A stretch of DNA of 64,000 nt from NCBI GenBank assembly GCA_000310025.1, contig FN649738.1, forward strand, positions 681,788 through 745,787. Direction: 5' to 3'. This DNA is from Ectocarpus siliculosus. Taxonomy: Eukaryota; Sar; Phaeophyceae; Ectocarpales; Ectocarpaceae. Shown here one piece after another: positions 56,226 to 64,000 of the stretch; within the stretch, counting starts at the first letter, position 1; each line of letters starts with the position of its first letter. The notes under the pieces were generated by a model. It was not told the DNA's origin. It ran no database searches and was given only the letters and a program-made list of their open reading frames with translations. The translations under genes were made by a program, and so were the position numbers.

Positions 56226-57692
56226 GTCGTGTTGTCTGGTGGTGGACGCAATAGTAGCCCACGTGACGGTAGAATTCCCTCTGGTTGGGGGGACGGCATC
56301 GTTGTGCACTCGACTGACTGGCAAATACATGCGAACGCAGCAACAATTCAGCTGCGCCGGGAGGCAATGACAGACGGGCAGAGGTCTCATTCTAGCTTTC
56401 TGCACAGTACTTTCTTCGTTGACTAAACGCGTGTGTTGCCTTTGTTAAAGCGCGCGCCATCCTTTGTTTGAAGGCTAAGGGAAGGGACTTGAATACAAGA
56501 TTTACTGGAAAATACGGTTTTATCGTCTGCGAAAGGGTAGTTTCGGGTCCATTGCTGAATTTCTCCGGGACACTCACGTACCTTCTCGTTCTTCTGCGAG
56601 ATTCGCTCATCAGCCAGTGAGAACAGGACAGCGCCCGTTGCACTTGGTTTTGCAATAGATTGTCAAAATCGATTTCCAATACATTTTTGGGACAGAAGCA
56701 GCCGACAGATTTATCCAACACGGAGGAAACAGGCGGTGAAAGTGGTGCGCGTTGGCTGTCAAAGGATGTGATCATGGTGGAAGCGACTTTGTGAAACGTC
56801 GTGGACAGGGTGAGTGTCCACTTCGGTGTGGTGGTGGCCTCAAACAATACACCCCTACCCTCAACAAATTTCTCCCCGTGTTCAACCGGGGAAAGTCCAT
56901 GGGTAGTCCCCCCAAATCCATGCATGTTCAAATCGTCTTTTTTCGTCGTTGTTTTCACATCGACACCCGTTCCGGCATCTGTTCAGTGGTACTGTACCTT
57001 CCAACTTCCGGACCGGTCCAACTGATGCGGACATTGTCATTTGTCACAGGCCAATTATTATGCAAAACGGGTAATTCGAAAATAGCCAACATCGCGCAAA
57101 ATATCGAACCGGTCCCCACCCCGTTTTGGCCGAAAACACGCCTACCCTCGAAGTCCTTTGCCTACGCCACACGCAACAGGCCGCACGGGAAACATCGACA
57201 CGCACCATCGAATATACACCGCCCCCCTCGCACGCCATGAGAGACTTGGGGACCGCGCTCGGCAAAACCGTGGTTGACACCGCTCACCGGCCAAAAGCGG
57301 GGAAGGGGGGAACTTGCTGCCTCGTCCGCAGCGACGACAAAGCCTAAAAACCTTCTCCTACTCACAATAAAAGGAAGAGTACAAATAACGAATAACATAG
57401 CGTCAATTGCCCCAAGTACACCAAGCTCCTGACATCGCTACGTATGGATGACGCATAGACTAGGTCAACCAGAGGGGATACAATACCAATTCCACCCCAA
57501 AGCCCAAACGGCTTTCATCGTACCGACCGAAAGTTTACACGTCATCTCCCCACCACCAACGCCGGCCACACCTCCCGATATAAGTTAGAGGCGCAATACT
57601 TCCATCACTTGTCAACCACGAGCACCAATTGCAAGCACGAGTCAAGACTAGCTGCTGCTCGACACCACGGCCGACAAACGACCGCCACCATG
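56226..57692. other. Convergent intergenic region
   Basis: About 1.5 kb between the Gly-rich exon (+) and the FN3-FYVE gene (-), so it should hold both 3' UTRs. Frames at 56392-56958 (-) and 56752-57240 (+) overlap each other, show no domain and no splice-consistent neighbours, and are not called. Confidence 0.5.
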
Positions 57693-60600
57693 CTATCTCG
57701 TTATCCTCCTTCTAGTCCCGAACACCCCCCGGCCGACACGCCGAGGGTCTAAGGAGAACGATTCAGCGGAGCCCCTTCCTCCTCCGTCGCCAGCGGCGGC
57801 GGCAGGGCTGCTACCATCGGCAGAGGGGCTGGCCGTGAGCGCTCTAACGGAGGCTATTCGCAGAGGGGTTTCCGAACTCGACACCGGCACCGCCGATCTC
57901 TTGGCCGCTTTAGATCTCGCGCTGTTCGGAGGAGGGTCATAGTCGCGGTCAGTTGCACCACCGCCGCCGCCGAGGCCGTCGTCTTCTGCGCCGGTAACGG
58001 TTTCCGAAAACGGCCCCTCGTCGTCATCCTTCTTCTCGCTCGCTGATTGGTCGCTGGGGGCGGCTCTTCTCCTCCTCCGGAGCTGCCCGCCGAAGCTGGG
58101 ACGGCCGAGGGACAGCCAAAACGCCGTCGCGGGTGCATTTTTGTATGGGGTGAAGGGGAAGGGCGTGGACGTCAACAACATGCGACATCAGACACGCGGT
58201 GTTTTACGGTACGGCCACGTGTGTAGCGGACCAAGAGGGAGCGTACACAGCAAACCGATGGTATTCTGCTGTCAGAATTGCTGATCCTAGAGCATCGCTA
58301 TCGACTCAGGTTGATAAGACGCGAGCATGCCGTCTGAATCACTGTGCACCGGACAGAAACTGGAGCGTCCGGAGGAGTGGCCAAGAGAGAACTTGTCGAG
58401 TTGCAGTGAGATCTAGACGCACTTGGTCGATGTGCATTGCATCAGGCGCGTGTATTGGGACATTTCCCCCAAAAGCAACATCAGCACCCAAAAACCTGCA
58501 GTGACGACACGGAATCAAGTCCTCAGATCCCCTCGCCGACCCCACCCACCTTGTCGACCGCCCCCACCCGAATCGTCTCCCGTTCGCAGAGCCCCCGCCT
58601 TCGCTCCCGGTGCTCATAACAGAGGCGGCCCCGCCCTCGGAGTCAGCCTTGAACAGCCGCCGCTGCTGCGTCGTTCGCGCTTCGTGTGTGGCGCCGTCGC
58701 CCTCAACACCGACCACACTTTTTGTATTTTCGTTTCGGGAGTTACGAAAAAAAAAAACACGAGCATGGCGCGCATTGTCCATAATGCAGACGTGAGATAC
58801 AACGTTGCGGCGAAACGGGACACAGAGAAATAATCCAATTGCTTTTCGGAAACCTTCACACCCTATTCGGAAACCCTCACATAAAATAATCGGAGAGAAC
58901 GGTTTACCTTTCCGGAACTAAAAAAGGGGGAGAACGCTTCATTTGGAACATGCCAACCGTTTTGAAACGGCTGGACAGAACTCGCTGCTGCTGTACGGGC
59001 GTGGAGCAGTCCAAGTTGGCCATGCCCGCGACAACCTCCCAGAGACAATTTCTGTCTTGCAACCGACGTCTGGGCCTGGCCGCGAGGAAAAAGAGGAAAT
59101 CTGACCGCGATCGCACCTACGACACCCGGGCAGAAGTACCGTACGTACGTTGAAAAGATACGCCGCCCTTGCAGTGACTCAAAAAAGCTCGGAGCACTTC
59201 GACAGCGAAGAACATGCGAGAATCACACGATGCGACGCGCTCATGCCTAGGCGGTCCCAACACCGCCATTTTCGGTCCGAAACTGTCGGTGCTGCAAAAA
59301 CAACCGAGCGTTGAAAATCGGTCTAGAGGGGTATGGTATCTTGTGTCATGCCACCTACAGCGCGGCAACAGCCACTCAAGAAGGACTCAAGCGACCGGCA
59401 TCATCACACCTCTCGAGGCAAACATCGCAGATGCAGCCCCCCGGGATGGTGCACACGGTGCCCTTGAGGTGTGCCGTGTAGCCGTGCTTGGCGCAGAACA
59501 CACGATGGCACCTGCGTGCGCGCGCAATACGAAAAAAACGGAGAATGGAATGTCTTGTTGTTTTGTGGAATGGAAAATATCGGAAAGCTGCAAGGGTAAA
59601 GTCGTCCACAGCAGGTGTGCCGGAGACAGTTTATTGTGGACTCGGGCGAGTATTATGCGCCGAAAACATTAAGATTCCTCTGTCCGCTTGGCCCATCGCA
59701 AATCAGTGCTATGGTTTCTTTATTTTCGGTAATGTTGGCGTAAGAGATTGGCAGCACATAGAACGTTGTTCTCCCAGAGCGAGACTACCGTTCACTGCCT
59801 ATCGCTATCGCATGTATCGATGCCGTTTTGTGGTGGTCGAAGCCAGACTCGCCCACCGTAGAGTGCCGTCTTTTTCGTTTCGACTTTGCTCGTGATGAAC
59901 GCACCACAACCAACCAATGAGCCACACCCAGAAACGCGAAAACGTACAGTAACAGCGGTGTAGTGTTTGGTGACCCAAAAAATGACCACGAGACGACATG
60001 AAAAAAATAAGGGGCACTATGGCGTTGTCCAACGAAAAATGCACGATACACGAAACCGACGCCATTACAAAAATGCCGGTCGCATGAGCTTCGTTGCCCG
60101 TGAACCACGGCCAAAACAAACCTGTTGCAGTGGTGCCTCTGCCTGGTGATGGTCTTGAAAGGCTTGCGGCAAGAGAAACATGCCCCCGCGGCGTGGAACT
60201 CCTTCCGCCAGCCGTCCCGGCCAGATGGCTCCCCCTTTTTCAACCCCAGCGCAAGGCGGCCCACCGAGACACTCCTGTATGTAGCATACATGCAGCACCG
60301 GTTGGTTTTTGAGCAGGTGGAAGATTCGGCGCCAAAGGTGGTAGTGCTGGCACAAGGGAAGATATTGCCCGCTGCTGCAACCCTTGCGGTTTTGCCCCGA
60401 GGTGGACAGACGGGCTTTGGCATTTTCTAATAACCGAAACCACGTTAGAAACAATCGCAACACCGTACAGGCCGCCCCATAGGACAAGGCGTACAAAGAT
60501 AATGAGGGATAGTTTGTCAGCTGCTGCAGCAGATGCCGCGGAGAGATGCGGCCGATCATGACAACACAAGCATCGCAAACATGAGAGTATCCGCGGGCAG

Positions 60601-63600
60601 CAGCAACAACAACAACGACAACAACAACGCCAACGACAACAATGACGACGTCAACAGCAGCAGCAGCAGCAGCAGCAGGCCTGGCTAATAGCCCTCGATC
60701 CGACGCCCGGCACACGATCGACTTCGTCGTTGTCGATGCACAAGTAACTACCGCTACCGTAGGGTCACCTGAAGTGCGGCAACGCCCGCCGCAAGTCCAG
60801 AGACGACCCACTCCTCTCCAGGCTTGGCCTCATTTCGACCTCGCCCACGTCTTCGGCACTGTCTCCGTCCCACGGAAACCCGTCAGAGATACCGCCATCG
60901 GAAAGCTCTTGAGCATCATCGCCATAACCGTCAAAGCTTTCCACTTCGTCGCCGCTCCCGCGGAGGCGGTCACCCTCCTCCCCAGCAGGCATCCCCGCCC
61001 GGGGACCCGCATCTATCGCCCCCTCCCCTACGCTGCCGCCTTCCGCGGGAACGCCCTTGCCCCAACCGAACCACCTCTTCCGTTCCACCGGCGGCGGGTT
61101 TACCGGGGAAGCCGCGCCGGTTCCGGTTGCGGATCGTTCCGTGGAACGATCGCAATACCAAGGCTCGCTCTCCTCATCATCGACAACGGCGTGGGTACCG
61201 CTGTGGGCATGAGGAGAAAGGGGGGGTCGCCGCCGCAGCGAGGACAGGGAGGTCAACGAGGAGGCCGAGGACCCCAGAGAGCCGTTAGACGAGTGGGGGA
61301 CCCCTTCTTGCCTGCTGCTGCTGCTCATACTCCTGGTGTGCTGCTGCTGCTGCTGCTGCGGCTGCTGCTGCTGCGGCTGCGGCTGCAGACCTGCACCGTC
61401 TGCGTCCCGGACGTACGCTCCGCCACGAATGCCGTAGCGGTTCAGCTCCGGGGAAGGCTCAGCGCTGCGCACCCCCCGCCCCCCGCGGCTCTCCTCCTCA
61501 CCGTAGCACCGCGCCGGCGGCCCGCGAAGTCGGCGGTCAGACTGCCGACGACGAGCCTCTTCATCTTGATGCCGTTGTCGTGCCAGCACCGACGGCGACG
61601 ACGACGACAACCTCGATCTCCCTGACGTGGACGGCGGGCTCCTCCCGTCCCCTGCCGGCGGGTAGCCGCCCCTCCAGCGCCGGGAAGAGTTCGAGTCCCT
61701 CCGCCTTCCGTAGTCCCCGACTCCCAGGCCGGAGTAGTCCTGCTCGTCTATCCTCGACAGGCCGCCGCGGCCGCCGCCCCAATCGTCCCGCCCCGACCCG
61801 GCGGGGAGAGAGTCGAAACGGCCCCTGCGGCGTCCGGTCTCACTGCCGCCGCCGCCCCCGCCGCCGCCTACGGTACGGAAGCTTCTCGTCCGATTCTGGC
61901 GCCGCAGCCCTTGGCCGCCCGCGGAGGGCGGGGTTACGGGGGGCAGCCCGATCACTCGCTCCAGCTTCTCGTTGAGAGACCGAACAACTGCCGAGATGAC
62001 GGTGTTGCTGGGGGAAAGGAGTAGGAGAAGATGAAGGAAACATGGAGAAGAGAGAGAAAAGAGCAGACGTATAACCAGGGAGTTAATGGAGAAATGTGAA
62101 GGAGCAACAAGCATCACCTGAAAACCTGGAGCACAAGACGTCAATCACAAAAAAAAGGCGAGACCCACGCTCGCTTGCGAAAGGCGTGTGTGCGCAACGA
62201 ACATTTCGCATGTTTTCTACGATCGACGCCGCGCCGAAAAGCTGAGCTCATATTTTCCCACTCGCCGTGCGACGCAGTTGTTCTTGTTGTTGTGTGAGTT
62301 GTCCGTTGTGTTTACGGTTTAAAACCGTTCCGACCTCCAACCGATACCTCTTCACACTACTCTTCCAAACGAAACATCCGTGTCCAAACAGCAAGCGGTA
62401 CAAGCTCCCAAACAATTTGGCCGTGCGGGATGAAGGGGTTACCAGGTTGCCGAGAGAACGCACCTGGTAAAGAGGTGGTTGAGCTTCCACACCAAGGCCG
62501 CCGCCCAGTTTCTCCGCACCGCAGCCCCCGTCCCGCCATGGCCGTACGCTGCGCGCAGTCGCTGATTGGCGGACGCCGTGCAGAGCGAAGAAAAAAAGGA
62601 GCGTCGACGGCACGAGAGTGCGCGCGAGAGAGGTTACCATGACAGCAGCAGCAGCAGCAGCAGCGAGACTCGCACCGGGTATCGATAGTGGAGATCGCGA
62701 GATGTGAGGGGAAGTACTTCGCGCCTGTTCCCGTTTGGCGACCACCAATACTTCCCACAACAAGCCTCGCCAATTCTACTTCGATATAGCGTCTAAGCAG
62801 GGAACTCGCACCAGCTGCGGTGGCCAATTGGATTCCCTTATATGACGATTCCAACGCACAGACAGCGCGTCTGCTTTTTCGAGACAGCAGCAACACGTTG
62901 TCGCTGATTTCTGCAACGCTTCTAAAACTGACCGTCTACTTGTCGCAATGCCCCACCACCGTCAATAAAACGACAAGTCGGATTGCCACGAACAAGTGAC
63001 AAACTGATCCGCCATCGGGTAAAAACAGGGCTAGGGGACGAAACAAAGTTCGAGCTATTCAAGAAGCTGATCCGGGAAAATCATGGCAAAAAACACACAC
63101 CGGAACCCCCCCGCCCAAAGGGTGTTTGTCTCACCGTGAGGTTGGCCTGCAGCATTGCCAAAGCCAGCATCGCGTGCAGCACCTTCACCACCGCCATCAC
63201 CGCCCACCCGCCCCACGACAGCACCGACCACGTCGCCCCGAAAACGTCCCTCCACCCCCAGCCCGAAGGCTGTCCCCCCTCCTCCGCCGTGGTGCCCCCG
63301 AGACCTCCTCGATCTACAAAGCCCGCTTCGGCAGGCCCGGCCGTTCTCGCAACAGACGAAGATCCACCCATGCCTTCGGGCTCTTGGAGGCCGGAGGCTG
63401 CCGGAGATGCGGTGGAACTAGAAGAAGCGGCGGAACTATTCCCGGTTGGCCACCAGGGCGAGATGAGCCGCCACGGTTTCGTCCAGAGGGAGTGGACCGG
63501 TGGGGTGGTGACGTGCGCGGTGGGCGCCTCGCTGTGTCCGATTAGGTTCCAAGCGCGCACTCTGTTTGGGATGTTTCATGGACAAGGGTTGTTGGTGTTC

Positions 63601-64000
63601 AGTGTGGGTAGGGTCAAGGACCACAGGCCAAAACCCTGTCTGTCGAAACCATAACAAACAAAGAAAAGCGATTTGAGGTCGGGGAAGGTACCCATCGCGA
63701 TCCATACATCGCGTGTCTTCAGCCATAGGCTTTGGCATTCCTGGGTCCCAGAGCCGCGATCTAAACGAGGGATGTCCGGATTCGAAGAACACCAAGCGCC
63801 AACAAAGAACCGCAGCAAACGCCCACCCGCCCTTCCCACCCCCAACGAGCGACGACCAACAACGCATTCACCCCCCCACTCACCTGTACACGTAAGTCTT
63901 CCCGGGCGACAGGCCGGAGTCGACAAACACGAAACTCGAAGAGCCGCTGACGGACGCGACATCATCCGCCTCGTGGACGGTTACCCACCCGCCCCCGCCG
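57693..64000 (-). CDS. Fibronectin type III / transmembrane / FYVE zinc-finger protein (5' truncated)
   Basis: Eight exons on the minus strand, from the right edge: 64000-63884, 63561-63135, 62117-60769, 60274-60122, 59511-59410, 59075-58908, 58717-58550, 58053-57693 (stop). Phases agree; about 948 aa are visible and the gene continues beyond the window. The first two exons end a fibronectin type III domain (GLSPGKTYVYR then VRAWNLIGHSEAPTAHV). A Ser/Gly linker and a hydrophobic span follow (LSWGGWAVMAVVKVLHAML, near 63150-63225). The large exon is Ser/Arg/Gly-rich with a poly-Gln tract. Next come the FYVE-type zinc finger (ACFSCRKPF, RQRHHCNRCHRVFC, CICDVCLE) and a Ser/Gly-rich tail. FYVE fingers usually bind PI3P on endosomes, so the finger should face the cytosol and the FN3 the lumen or exterior. 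The exon at 62117 could instead begin at 62007, but only 62117 fits the upstream phase. The two exons at 59075 and 58717 rest on phase and splice signals alone. Confidence 0.75.
61318..61385. repeat. CTG/CAG triplet tract encoding poly-Gln and Ser on the minus strand
   Basis: An imperfect run of CTG on the plus strand, read on the coding minus strand as QPQPQQQQPQQQQQQ and flanking Ser codons inside the large exon of the FN3-FYVE gene. Confidence 0.9.

Noticed and set aside
56392-57240. Overlapping frames of about 160-190 residues on both strands
   Set aside because: No domain, not splice-linked to anything, likely chance frames.

Overview
The window looks like nuclear DNA of a stramenopile, most likely a brown alga (Ectocarpus-like). 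This is inferred from many short exons separated by introns averaging about 550 bp, moderately GC-rich exons with T-rich or microsatellite-rich introns, spliceosomal GT-AG (and a few GC-AG) introns, and the gene families present. Nothing prokaryotic or organellar was seen. I built the exon models by hand from homology, reading-frame continuity and splice phase. They have not been checked against transcripts.

Layout. Bases 3-815 (+) are the 3' end of a gene ending in a villin headpiece. Bases 816-5464 hold no gene I can support. Bases 5465-10265 (-) are an eight-exon PLAA/Doa1/Ufd3-like gene (WD40 propeller plus PFU domain). A 1.7 kb divergent intergenic region follows. Bases 11967-42248 (+) are one 44-exon gene for the U5 snRNP helicase Brr2 (SNRNP200), about 2,199 aa, and it dominates the window. 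After a 4 kb gene-poor stretch, 46274-53569 (+) is a seven-exon gene joining a Myb/SANT-like domain to an RRM. A phase-compatible alternative 3' end with a glycine-rich tail lies at 55653-56225. Bases 57693-64000 (-) are the 3' part of a gene encoding fibronectin type III, a transmembrane segment and a FYVE-type zinc finger; it continues past the right edge.

The genes do not form a pathway. Brr2 unwinds U4/U6 in the spliceosome, PLAA-like proteins serve ubiquitin/Cdc48 sorting, and FYVE proteins usually bind PI3P membranes.

The most unusual signal is inside the Brr2 gene. In at least a dozen introns the sequence at one exon edge, including its splice site, is repeated as degenerate tandem copies within the neighbouring intron. 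Nearly every exon of the gene ends in AG, and all ten phase-2 introns split an arginine codon. Together these suggest recurrent tandem duplication around AG|GT sites as a source of intron growth or birth. Other points of interest are a one-base frame disruption in Brr2 helicase cassette 2, GC-AG introns, a PLAA homologue without a visible PUL domain, the Myb-RRM fusion, the FN3-TM-FYVE architecture, and a pair of related short inverted-repeat elements.
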